Positions 49,111 to 61,354 of a stretch of DNA of 64,000 bases are shown here, piece by piece. The stretch spans positions 250,702-314,701 of the forward strand of contig NW_019091408.1 of assembly GCF_001949145.1 (NCBI RefSeq), read 5' to 3'. The stretch is from Acanthaster planci (lineage: Eukaryota; Echinodermata; Asteroidea; Valvatida; Acanthasteridae). The notes beneath the pieces are model-generated. The model searched no databases. It was not told where the DNA came from and saw only the letters and a program-made list of their open reading frames with translations. A program made the position numbers and the translations under genes. The number at the start of each line of letters is the position of its first letter. Within the stretch, counting starts at the first letter, position 1.

Positions 49111-50130
49111 GATCAGTGCACATCATGCAGACGCCGCGAAATGTTGACGATTGGTAATTACTGAAGTGAACACTATCCAATAAATGCTCCATAAAAATTG
49201 CCAAGAAGTCAGCGTTCGTCAAAGTCGGTAATGTTTTTTATCCGTTTTCAGCTTGAAAACCGAGCTGTAATTTTTTTCATTGATGAATTTTATCTGTTTT
49301 TGTCTACAGACCGATACTGAAAAGACTGCTGGTTACCCTTAAGGGCCAAAATCGCACTGTGGTCCAGCCAGAACGATTTCATTAGAACTGTTCATGACAG
49401 CAAACTGACTGAAAATGGTGTTGTTGACAATAAATCTCAAGATATAACGACGCGGAACAGAGAGTCTAGCTAACCACGTAGCCAAGTCTTCTAATTCTGA
49501 CCGCGATCGTAAATATCGGGATAAGTGTCAGCCATTTTTAAAAATCTGGGCCAATAAAGCACACTGATTGGTTCAAAGTTAGGGGGTCCATACCATTCCT
49601 ATGACTAGGGTAGTGATATTTTGGGATCACTGTCATAGTTCATGGTTTAGGAACTGGTGAAATACGGTAAATTTGGCGGTGGTTAAATGGCTAATGTTGT
49701 TGATAAATAATGAGTGTGAACAATATCTGTCTCCATGTTGGATTGAAGGGAAATCTCAAATTCAATTTCAGATCACATTAATTTGCCAACTCCCCATAAA
49801 AGAGAATGGGTTGCACATAGCAACAGCACCTCGGTTTCAACTTTCGCATTCACAGTTTTTCTGTGTAAGGTTCCGGCTATGCATAATTTGCGATGATGAA
49901 TAACACATCAAAGAGGTTTGTGCATGTATCAATTTCATTTAATTTGTTTAAGTCCTAGTTTTTAATAAGTGAAAGATTCACGGTTTCAATGGGCTTGGTA
50001 AAAAATTCTCTGCCAAAAAGGCTGACTGAGAATGGGATGGCTACCTACGCCATACGGTAGGAACCTAGTACAAGGCTCTACCATGACAAGACTCCTTAGT
50101 CCTTAGAATTCTTAGGCGGTAGCCTCAGCA
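49111..50130. other. No gene recognised
   Basis: Nothing supported beyond short open frames. Confidence -1.
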
Positions 50131-50355
50131 TGTTCAGTGGGCTAGGATTTTACAGGGGGGGCACAAGGGGGCACCAGCGTCTTATGGGGCACCAGTTTTC
50201 AGTTGTGTGTGATTTTTTGGGGGTGGGGGGCAAGCTTTTAGGCCTTGCTCAATACCCATTCATCCGTTTTTTTAGTGTGTGTGTGGGGGGACACCAGGAA
50301 TTGTGGGGGTGGGGGCACGTGCCCCCGGCCCCTCCGTGGCTACGCCCCTACCTAA
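50131..50355. mobile_element. Small DNA-transposon relic with GTGGCTACGCCCC end
   Basis: The right end reads GCCCCTCCGTGGCTACGCCC and the left CAGTGGGCTAGGATTTTACA followed by a G run; the reversed right end gives GGGGCGTAGCCACGGAGGGG. A palindromic GGGGGCACGTGCCCCC sits near the right end. The ends are weakly inverted and resemble non-autonomous hAT-like elements. Confidence -1.
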
Positions 50356-50737
50356 CCTAAATGGGGACAAAAGTTTTTCTTCGTGTAACACAGTTTTCTT
50401 GTGTAAATATGGATTTGTCCCCTTAGTTCCCGAACAACTCGTCTCTATTTACGGAGCACAATAAACACATTGGTCTATTGGATTTAAAGATTGAGGGACC
50501 AACGTTAGGCCTCTGTGGAATCGATTTTCTCCGGTAATGGATGATTGTCGGACTAGGCCTACCGGTAGGCCTACTTCGCACTTCATTTTCTCGACATTTC
50601 AGGATGTTTTTTTACCAATTTAGAGTGCATGCCACGAAAATTACTGTAATTTATGAGACATACTGCGTGAAAAAGTAATCACTATCAGGCCAATTTTGCG
50701 ATTCACGTTTTCAGGCGCTGCAGTTTACCAGGTTCTC

Positions 50738-50745
50738 TGACGTCA
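50738..50745. promoter_or_regulatory. Perfect CRE palindrome TGACGTCA
   Basis: TGACGTCA lies about 190 bases upstream of the ATG at 50932, with a half-site TGACGT near 50779. No TATA box was seen. It is a candidate CREB/ATF site in a presumed promoter; activity is inferred only from the motif. Confidence -1.
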
Positions 50746-50931
50746 GTGTAATAATCCGTTTGTGGAGGTGATTATAGGTGACGTTATGGAGGCTGCAGAC
50801 CGGAATTACTTGTGTTATTGTGTTCCCTCGCATTTGTTTTGTGCAGTGAAAACAGTGCACCCTGTTTTGTGAAATGGTTAGAAAGCTGGCGGTGTTTGTT
50901 CGTATACCTAGATGTGGCATCTTCCTGGAAA

Positions 50932-53900
50932 ATGGGCAGCGGTGCCGGCAAGCCTGAGGATTCTAGTGACGAGGCCGAGGCTTCCACGCAGATTACGGTC
51001 GCGAGCAAGAGCTCGCCGGGTCACCAGAGTGTAGACAACCGGCGCAGAAGCTCGCAAGAGCAGCACCAAATCGTTCCAGTGAAACGAGTCACCAAGAACG
51101 AACAAATCGACTCAGGAACAGCGATAGCAGGGGCCACTATGAAAAAGCACGACGATACGTCGGGTGCGAAGAGTGAGGACGATCTGATTCTCAGCGAGAA
51201 AGCGAGCTCGGACTTCGACGACGACGCCTTCGAGCAGTTCTGCGGGGAAATCGACCACGTCTTGGAGGGGCGAACCTCGCAGGAGCAGAGAAAGTCATCG
51301 GTGTCTTCGTCAGTCGCCACGCGTCCAAGTGCACACCATCAAGCTTATCCAACTCCAAAACACCGACAGCTTGTTCTACATTCCCACCACCGCCAGCAGC
51401 CACATGATACACAACAGGAGGAAGTTCGACAACAAATTGCATCATACCAACCGTATTCTTCTGAACAGCAGCACTATCTCAGCAGGCCGGTGCAAGCAGC
51501 AAATGTTCCTCCACCCCTTGCCACACGAAGCCTGGAAAAACCCCTCTCCACCTGGAAGCGACCCGAAGACTTGGCCCACAGGGAGCAGGTGCTGAGAGAC
51601 CAATACCAGGGCACACGGATCCACACTAAGGCCCAATCCACAGCTCCTCAGATGAGCGGAATGAGGCTAGCATCTAGAGAGGGCTTGACTATGGGGATGA
51701 AGCAAACCTCAGACCTGATGCATTTCCAGGAGCAGAGGGCAGAGTCAGATTTTGAGGATCCGTCATTACAAGTAAGGCAGGGCAGGGTGTGAAAAAGGAC
51801 TTATAAAAAGTTGAAAATGTCAAAACTTCTCTTCTCGAATGCTGAAGATTTTTTTTACTTAGCTTTAAATTGGAAGACCTTATCATCCATGTGCATTCTG
51901 AAACCCATTGAGCTCCATTGACTCTTTCCTGCCCTCATTAATTTCTTATAACTATTGAACGAGTTCTATATCCAACTATGTCCATCCAACTGTGTACTGT
52001 GCAAACATTAGTGTACCAGTAACTCTTGTACAGTCATTCTAGAGTAAATTGCACACCATCTGAAAAATGTTGGATGTCTGCAATGCTATTCTGCAGTTAT
52101 CTTTTAAAGTCTTACAGGATAGGTTTCTGACATTTTTAAAAGTTGTTTCATGGAAGACATCAACCTCTTGAATTCAAATAATACCCGTAGCTCTCACAAT
52201 ATCAACCACTTGGATTGCAGTACCAGCGGTTCTTCAATCAAATGTTACTGATAGATGACATGCTAGTTACATTTATGTTAACAGTTGTACCTGTCAGAAT
52301 TTTCAGTAAGGGTATTTTATGTTTACTCCTTCATTGAAAAACAATGCCAAATCTCAGCTTCAACTTGTTTATTTCACACCAAATTTCAGAAGACACTGTG
52401 ATACATGCCTGGAATAGTACATTCTTTTTAGTGGATGGAGAAACCTGATAAAAAATTCAGAATGTAAAGTATGCTTACATCAGATCATCATCAAATTTCA
52501 GAGGTGAACTCTGTTCTTGTTTGAATGCATTTGAAATGTAATCAGATAATGATTAAAATGGAAAACAGTATAAAGGGGTGTTACTATGGTTACTCATCTA
52601 CACCAGGATTTTAAAAAACAGTTTATTGCACTCTGCCTGCCTTCTAAGGTTGTTTTGGTTTGTGTTTTTTCAAAAATGTGCTTTCTTAATGTCTTTCATG
52701 GCCCATTAAAAGATTTCTTTTTTGATGTGAAAAAATACAGATGCATGTACATCTAAATTCATACAGTTCAAAAAGTGTTATGCCTTTAAAGAGTTTTAAA
52801 ATTCTACTGTTTACTACTGTAGACTGTCTTATTTTAATGTGAAACATTATCTTGCCACGAAAAGAAAGATAGTGTTTTGTAAATGAACAAAAATAAGCAT
52901 TCAAACTTTATAAATGTCCTTTTCATGCTAAATCGTGTTTACTTCTTTCCAGGACAAGGAAGGCTTCGATATTTCCAAATTTAAAGCAGCAAATATAAAG
53001 GTAAGCCACTACATTTGGAAAGTTCTTTTTCTTTGTTTTTTTTTTTGGCAAAACTTTGGAAACATGTAGGAGTATTTCTTTAAATTTTTATAGTTGGATT
53101 TCACTTCTTTTGTTTTAGTCTGCACACCCTCCAAAGTTTCATTCTGGTAATTTTTCTTATTATTGGTGCTTCAAGTCTATTCTCTTTTGTCTTCACTTCT
53201 GCCAGTATCCTCTGTTGCCATATGAGATCAAACACACCAGCCCCCCTGCTTCTTTTCGTCATTCGGTTGCTAAGATACAATAGTGTATTACGCAAGAATC
53301 TATCAAGTAGCAGGTGTTCACCAGTGTAATAAGCTGTCTCTCAAACCAATCATGTTAGGGTGCAGTCTGAATCTTATCCCTGTATATAAAAAACAGAAAA
53401 GTAAAGAAAAAATAAACAACCTTCTTATGTAATGGGTTCAAGCTGAATTTTGTATCATACAAAAATAAAAAATAAACAGTAAACAAAAACACTCAACATT
53501 TAAAATTCATAAATACGAAAAGCTTCCTCAAATTTGCTTTCTCATAAAGTGATCACCTGGGAAAGCTTGTCTCATGGTAAAAAAATTCAATTTAGGATTG
53601 TTTCATGTCACCCTGAAGCTAAGACAAACCTCTTTAAGGACCATTTTCAGTTTCTTCCAAACCCGAATCAAAGGATGTGAATTGATAATCATGTACGAAA
53701 GATGACCATAAAAAGTTTCAGTGTGGAAGTACTACAGTTTAAAGGATTTCTAAAACTATTCACCGTGTGAAGGGTATTACATCAGGTATATGCCCCCTGT
53801 CTCTTCTGTAAAAACTTGTTTTGTGTGTATGAGCTGAAAATAGAAATTTTGAGGGGCAAGTAAAAGACAGGTTCTTGTCTTGACCTGCTTCCTTGTTTCC

Positions 53901-55884
53901 CCTGGAAAGGGGAAAACATCCTCCCCTTTAAAAACTCTCCGGGAGAAACTATTTTTGTACTCAGCCTGACTCCACTCTCTTTATCTCTCTCAGAAAAATG
54001 GACACAAGATGGACAAGTTGCTCCCTGCGACCTACAAAGGCTATGGTGCCAACCTGTCCCGCCAGGGCACCTTGCCCTCACTGCACCGTGGCAGCATCTC
54101 CTCCACGATATCCAGCTTGGGCACACCTGCCAGTGACAAACAAGGGTACATGGCTCATTTTTTCCCCTTTGATCTCATGCAGGCTTAAAATATACAACTT
54201 CCACTGCTGTCAGTGAAGCCCCATTTGTTAGAGTGGATTGAATATGAAGCTGTCAGCATCTGTCATGTTTTTCTTCATTTTCCCATAATAACGGGAAGAT
54301 TTTTTCCATTGTGCAAAGTGTAAAGATGAGCCTCGTAAGCTTATTTATGTGAAAGGTTTCTACTTAGATCTGTCTGATACAGTTTAACAGCAACTAGAAA
54401 CGGTTTGCAAACTTATTCCGAAAGAATCTTTTGAAGCCAAAAAATGGTTAGGCCTACATTTTAAGCAGCTGGGGAAAGGTTCAAGGAACTTCTCCACTGG
54501 ATTTTGATTTGATTGAAAATTTTACATATTGCACCTTCTCGACAAGTGAATTTAGTAATGAACCATTTCATTCTTTTTCAGACAGTTGAGTACAGTTGAG
54601 TAATAGGAGAATTTTCCTGCAACTTTTTTGTTTCTAATTGAATACAGAAGGTCAATTTCTTGCTATCTTTTCCCACCTCACCAAAAGAACGCCCCCCCAA
54701 AAATATGTATAGTCACGTCCATGGCAGGAGAGCATGCCATGTGCAATCACACTCAAGTGGCCTCCAATGCAAGAAATGACAGCTTCAATCAAAAGCCACT
54801 GCCTTAAGTCTCATCAGCCGAGTGTCCTTAAGATGATATCTTCATTTATCTGGCAGTTCTGATGTACTTGTAATCTTGATTGTATCTGGGATGTGTTAAC
54901 CCTTTTATCTAAATTCAGGGAGTGTATGTCACAAAACACAACAGCTTAAAATTAAAATTCAAAGGAAATGTATGTCAGCCATCATATGATATCTCCTCCC
55001 CCCAGAAAAAAATTCCAAGATATCCACTTTAAAAGGCTTTTTACCGAATCTGCTAATTGCAGTTTTCAATGTACCACAGCTCAGTACTTTTTACTGACCA
55101 AAGTAATGTGTCACTGTAGGCACTGGCTGTTCTTTGTGATGTGTGAAAGCATTGGGCTTTTAACATACACAATAAAGTGCAGTAGGTCACACTAAATACA
55201 TGTACATGTAAACCATACACATTAATAGGCACTTCCGTCACTGATATTCCAATGGATAAATTTTATATTTACCTGAGCAAAACAGTACAAATGAAGGCAA
55301 ATGGACTTTCATGGGGGATTTTCCAAAGAGGAGGGGGTTATGTAAATATTGAAAGTGTGGTTCAAGGGATAAAAAATGTCTATTCAAACAATTTCAGTGT
55401 GATAAAAGAACCATTCCATTTTACAAGAAAATTCACTTTCCAACAAGGAAACGAACCATTCAATGACAGTGTTGAATTACAATGAATAAAACTTAAGAAA
55501 GAGTTATTAACAATAAATTCTGCAGTAATTATGTCCCACTTTAATTTTCTACTTTGACATCCATGATCCTACAGTGGAGCATCTAAATAAGCAAATCCAC
55601 AAACTTGAAGGAAAAATCTCCAAACATAATATATGCAGCCATAATGACATGTGCCACACATTTCTAAATATCTGATGAAATTTAAAAAGAGATAAGCTTG
55701 ATAAGGCCTTTGCATGGTTTAGTGGCATGTCATTGAAAATGACTTGTTTCTCACCTTGCATTGTTCGTTACATTCTATTATATTATTTCTGTTTAGATCT
55801 TCTCCCTTGGATGATGGCAAGGAGCTGAAGTACAATCCCTCCGAAGAAGCTCTCTTGGATTTCATCGAGAAGGAATACTCTTAA
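50932..55884 (+). CDS. Cystin-like, possibly N-myristoylated protein, 4 exons
   Basis: Exons 50932-51771, 52953-53000, 53994-54145 and 55797-55884 join with matching phases to 1128 bases (375 aa). The ATG at 50932 has a good context (AAAATGG) and gives MGSGAGKP, a possible N-myristoylation start; an in-frame ATG at 50812 would bury it. An acidic amphipathic stretch (94-112, DFDDDAFEQFCGEIDHVLE) follows, then a long H/Q-rich low-complexity part. Exon 3 holds a Ser-rich stretch (RQGTLPSLHRGSISSTISSL). The C-terminus (361-375, PSEEALLDFIEKEYS) resembles the end of vertebrate cystin-1, which also starts MGSG and is a cilium-membrane protein carried by UNC119. Vertebrate cystin is much shorter (about 150 aa), so homology is a hypothesis from the two ends. 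It could instead be a lineage-specific protein. Confidence -1.
51772..52952 (+). other. Cystin-like gene intron 1
   Basis: Donor CAA|GTAAGG and acceptor TTCTTTCCAG|GAC. No repeat or exon was recognised inside. Confidence -1.
53001..53993 (+). other. Cystin-like gene intron 2
   Basis: Donor AAG|GTAAGC and acceptor TCTCTCTCAG|AAA. No other feature was seen. Confidence -1.
54146..55796 (+). other. Cystin-like gene intron 3
   Basis: Donor AGG|GTACAT is weak, but the acceptor TCTGTTTAG|A and the preserved frame support it. No other feature was seen. Confidence -1.
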
Positions 55885-58800
55885 ATCACAGCTCACCGAA
55901 ACACAATGCAGCCAAATGCTTGCCTCAAAGCCTACAGGAGTTCTTCACAATTTCATATTCCAATCTTTTATTTTCCTAACTCTTGAAGGGAGGGATAAAA
56001 ATTGAACGTAAATTGTCGGTCGCAGCGCGAAGTGACGCACAGAGTCATTTAGTTACACCACGAAGTGATATCATGGTACAGTCTACAGACTTTTTTTGAC
56101 ACTCGATACATCAGTTTGTGATGTAGCAATTATCCATGGGACATCAGTTTGTTGTGTGGCTGAACGTGTGCAAAAACCCAGTTAGAAAACTTTGTACCAG
56201 ACTGTCTTTCTTTCGCCGGTGAGGGTGCACTTCAACTCCAGCGGATTGATCATTTCTGTCATGTCATGACTGACAGCTTGACCTCAATAATGTTTCTCCA
56301 TGAAAGGTGCTCAATGGCAAGAACACATACCTTATGCAAGGAACATGTCTGACTCTCCATCAATTAATTATGTTCTGGGTCTTCTGTTCATCTCAGTTGC
56401 CCTCATCTTGCCCTGTGATATTTTCCAGTGGCAGTCTCTTTGCTCCCTTGAGGCATGATGACCCATGTATAGTTATCTTCTGAGTTCAAGATATTGCAAC
56501 TGAGTGCACTCAGGCCACGAGTCAGGTAGATGCAAGTCAGAAGCAATAAGTGTCAAATTAAATGATATCTTTTGCCTTTCCTCCATTAGGACCATGACGT
56601 GCGAACTGCTCATCAGCCCCAACAAGTTAAGCCATGTCCAAATGGTTTTGGCTGTGGCTGGCAATGCTTACAGCCTCTTCCCACCAACTTGCATGTTATG
56701 TGTACTTCAGCAAGTTCTCTATAAGCAGATAAAACCTGCACAAAACAGTTTACTTAAACATCACACCACATGGATTTGTACAGAATGAAAAAAAGAGTCA
56801 TGGAAATTGCTGATAGACCTTCTTTGATAGATACCAACTCAACACGTTTCGCAAATTCTGTAGAGGTACTTCCCAAATGGTTCATGTTGCCTTTTTCACA
56901 TTCAGATCTATCTAAAAATGATCTCCATCAGCAACAAAACCCTATATCCTCAAAGATAAGCTTCTCCCTATTCCTTTGTGATGCTGGATACAAAAGGAGT
57001 GAGTTCAAGCAAACACGAGACAGCAGTCAACAGAACTGGGCCAAGTAAACAACAAAAGATGTTGCAAAGGCATCCGGCGTTGTTATGGCAACGTACTCTG
57101 TTTTTCCACTGTGTGAGTTTCCCTTCCTTCTGCAAACCACATTTGGTACCTTATCCACTGCAATTTTCAGTGTCTTTTTTTTAATTAATCATAAAATGGT
57201 TTCTTTTGTTGGAAAGATTATGTGTATTTTCAATAGAGTTGAATTTTAATATTTTATATTGTAGTGTTTGAAATTTCAATGAGATTCATTTTGAATGTTT
57301 AAAAAATGTGATTCATTATTCCACTGAAATTGTGTAAATATGAAACAGATCACTAATTAATTTGTACAAGTTACACAATTGTTTAAAATGCACTTGTTGC
57401 CTTGTGGGCATTAAAGTTTCTTCACATCATTTAAATTTATACACAGGTACATGGTACATGTAGTTGGTTTTTTTATGTGAAAGCTGACGGCAAGAGTTAA
57501 TATGAAAAACAGTACTAACGTTGTAAAATGACACAGTGACAGCTTCAGTGACAGACAAGGTGATGAATAAAAGATACACTGACAGAAACAGTGACAAACG
57601 TTAAGATAGCGACAGATACCCATACAGTTGTGAAACAACAGGCTCAGCGAATGATGCTGAAAAAAAGACAGTGTAGTGTGCTGGCTGCCTCACAGGAGTG
57701 TTTAAGGCATCTGCCTCTTTAAGAGAGAATCACATAACAAGATTGTATTATTTCCAGGGCCATGGTGAAGTTCATCACAACTCTAATAACAAGCTCAGGT
57801 CCAAAGATGAGCTATGACAAGGGACTGCATTAGTCACTATTTGAATAGCTTGTGTCTTGGCTAAAGACTGGATGACTTGTGATGGACTTGCAGGGACTCG
57901 CAATGAACTTGACAACAGTTCCAAACTTTCCTAACCCCATTTCTTCTTGCACTGAATTTTGCACTTGATGTGAAATTCATTAAACTTTATAAGATGGCAA
58001 GAACACTTCTTTAAACACATAAAATATGAATAAAGAAATACATCTAGGAAGGAATACTTTGTTATACCAAGTGTCCTCCAAAGAACTACAAATGCAACAT
58101 CTACTAAGCAGCATTTATTCAACTGCGATGTTGGCTTCTGTCGCATATAAGAATGGTCAGAATCAAACATTGAAACAGGGAAAGAAAAAAAGAAAAAGAA
58201 ATTTTAAAAGCATGCAGCTTTGATCACCCTGAAACAGACAAATCCTCAATTGACACATTAATATTCTGCCCATTTTATTAAGTTCAAGAGAAGCTGACAA
58301 TGGATTTTTAAATTAATAATATTGCACATTTTTATTTCCATTAATCATAATTACAATGCAAAATGTGTGTATTACAAACTTCCTATTTTGTATCACTAGA
58401 CAGGCCAAATAAAGAAATTCCTACAACAAAATGTCACATTTTGATTAACAGATCAGAGGAAGTGATCAATCAATTTCCCCCCTCCAAAAAAAAATGCTTT
58501 TACTGAGTTTTAGAGAGATCACATATGACAAACTAGACTTTTTAACACATGGCCTTAATGATGTGTCTGGAGGCTGTTTGCTAGAGGAGAAAGCTATACA
58601 CTCATAAATGGTTAGTAACCAAGGAGATAATGAACTGCCATATGGGGAGAAAATGCCCACAAACAACTCTGAGTGACAACACTGCTGCAGCTAAGAGCAA
58701 TTCTTTGTCATTTACCCTCAATGACAGGTACCCGTACTAGCTGCCTTCTTTGTCATTATGTGGCAAGATCCATCATTTCAGTGTCAAATGCACAGTGACA

Positions 58801-59765
58801 TCAATGCATGGGCAAAACGCATGTGTGTATTAAGCTCATGAACACATGGGTGAGTGCAGTGCCACCACAGTTAATGACGTCTCCTTGGATCAGTCTCAGT
58901 ACGCCCAAATGCTGTCTTTGCAAGCACAAACCCCCAATTCAATACGGAAATTTAGATAAAGTAATGCATTGTCAGTTGCTGTTTACAGTCCATAATGTCA
59001 ACACTGTACATTCTATTAAACTTGTATTTTACAAATGCGGTATATATTCCCTCTTGTAAGAAAACCAATATTGTATTGAAAACTGCAGTTGCCAAAGGCC
59101 TAAAATGCCTCCAGAAAATATAGAATGCAGTACACTGATCAGAACTACTGGAATAAACTCTCGTCATGTTTACTAAAATATGCTCAAATCCAGAAATGTA
59201 CCGAACATCAATGGCATATTTTTCATATCTGGACAAAGTCGGGATACTGGACCTCATGTACAGAAATCAGAGCTTGGCCGTAGTACAGTTCATAACCTGT
59301 CAAAATATCATCAAATTTGGGCATATACTTGGATGACTAACATCATGACTAACGTCCACTAGCGGTGGACGTACTAAAAATTCTGAGAAAGAACCGGGAT
59401 TGAATTCTTCGAGTTTCTGAAGAATGAGAGCATTCTTCAAGTTCGTGCTGTCGTCCGCAGCCATGCATGCTATGGATGCATATAGCGCGCGCACTGTGGT
59501 ATTTCCACGGTAATACATCACAGAAATCACTATTCATTATATGCTAATGAATCATGACGACACGTCCATTTTTACAACTGCAGACTGGACTCCAAGGAGA
59601 AATAGGTATAAAATCTGTGTTTTATTAACACAAAAACGTGTGTTGCTAGGGAGATATGTGCCAGTTTTATTAGACTTGATTCTTCTGAATAGGATTCAAT
59701 ATGAGAAAAATCAACATCGTTGGAATTGGTCTTCAAATGTCATTTATTTCACTGCCAAGGAAACA
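55885..59765. other. Presumed 3' UTR and intergenic, no further gene
   Basis: ATTAAA lies near 57410 and AATAAA near 57564, either of which could serve as a poly-A signal if the UTR is long. No coding frame with a recognisable domain was seen. Confidence -1.
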
Positions 59766-60310
59766 TTAACCACTCGGTGCCAGGGTTTCTTATACTGGAG
59801 TCCTTGGGTTTGTATGCTCAGCCAGGCTGCCCAAAATTAGACAAAGGAGCTGGGCCTTGTAACAAAAGACCGTACTTGGAACAAAAGACCCGCTGCTGGG
59901 AATTACCGTCCTTTTTCAGCTGGCATTAGCAGAGGTAATCCGTCATTGTTTTGAAAAAGTATACCAGTGATTGCTGTATTCAGCGTCTGCGGATTATTAG
60001 CACAGACAAGAGTGCTCCAGCACTCCTGTCATGAACAATACAGTACTGCTGCATGCTAATCCCGCCGCATTTGAAAAGACACCACTGCCATTCAGCAACG
60101 CACTGGGCCAGTTTCGGAATCAAAGGAAATTACGCAATACTGCACAATCTGGGCACTCTTTACTGGGCGGCAGGCCTGGCTGCAATATTCGGGCGTCAAT
60201 GGAGGTTGCTTGTTAGATTAGAGTAGCCACCAGACAGTCATTCGTGTGGGTTTAAACGTCCAGTAAATGAATTTATGAATTCTTGAAGAATTTTGAAAAC
60301 AGAAACTCTT
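59766..60310. mobile_element. piggyBac-like MITE family B, copy 2 (inverted, one end lost)
   Basis: Starts TTAACCACTCGGTGCCAGGG and matches the reverse complement of 21638-22195 through most of its length, including GACAAAGGAGCTGGGCCT and AACGCACTGGGCCAGTTTCG. Similarity fades near 60310, before the expected distal TTAA end. Confidence -1.
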
Positions 60311-61354
60311 GCGTATGGGAAATGGTGCCTGTATGCACTCTGTCAACACACAAGGGTGTTGTTACTGAGTAACTATTCACATTTACAAATTGCCTGTATA
60401 GACCTTTAAATTTATGATTGTGCATGCATGGGCACAATGGCATTGGCGGCACGGGCAATTGAAAATGTACGGGGATGCAATTTCGATAATTTTCTCTCAG
60501 GTTTTCTGGATTTTTTTCTTAAGAAAATCCAATTAAATTGTTTTTGCTATAAATTTCTAATCTAAGCAGGCTTTTGAATGCTCCGTAAAGACTTTACAAT
60601 CATGATTTTTTCTGTGCGCATGAGAACAGGAGGGTAAAATCCCGTTTAGATCAGGAACTAAAAACAAAAAAGATTTAATGGGATATTCTGAAGAAAAAAA
60701 CGAATACAGCTAGAAAACCTGAGAGAAAATGATCAAAATAACACCCCTGTACATTTCCGATGGCCCTTGCCACCAAGGCCATATGCGGGCATAATTATGA
60801 ATTTATTAGTGAAAAGGTCTATTGGACATACATGTAGCCTGGGTTTGAATTGTTAGGCTAAGTAAGAACAAATTTAATTTCTCGTCAGCTTTTCTTGAAA
60901 TGAAAGAGCGAGCTTTTTAATTTTTATTTTTTTGCACCAAAGCATATTCGTTCAAGAAGGCAAGTGAATTTTCCATACTCTTGCTAATAACTTTGTGTCT
61001 GAATAAATAAGCTTTCACAGATTTTATAGGTTTACAACTTGAATTAATGGCTACATGTTGTTAGAAACAAATAGTGTCAAATACATTGAAAAGTTGACCC
61101 CCAAAAAAGGAAAATCCTAAAAAAGGGACAGACAGAGAGAAAGCAGCCAAGATGAAAAACAAGGTTTTTTTACCCAGACTAATGCTTTCCATGTTATTTC
61201 TCCTCCAATAATCCCCACCCCCCCAAAAAAATGCTAAAAATAGAATATAAAAATACACTAAACATTTTAAATTGACAAAAACTCCAGACATTTTCTCTAA
61301 TACATTACAAGAATAATTTATCCAAAAAATTAAAAAATGCCTAGGCTACCTTCA
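60311..61354. other. GGT-like gene 3' flank, nothing else seen
   Basis: Presumed 3' UTR and intergenic sequence of the minus-strand gene that ends at 61355. AT-rich, without a recognised feature. Confidence -1.
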
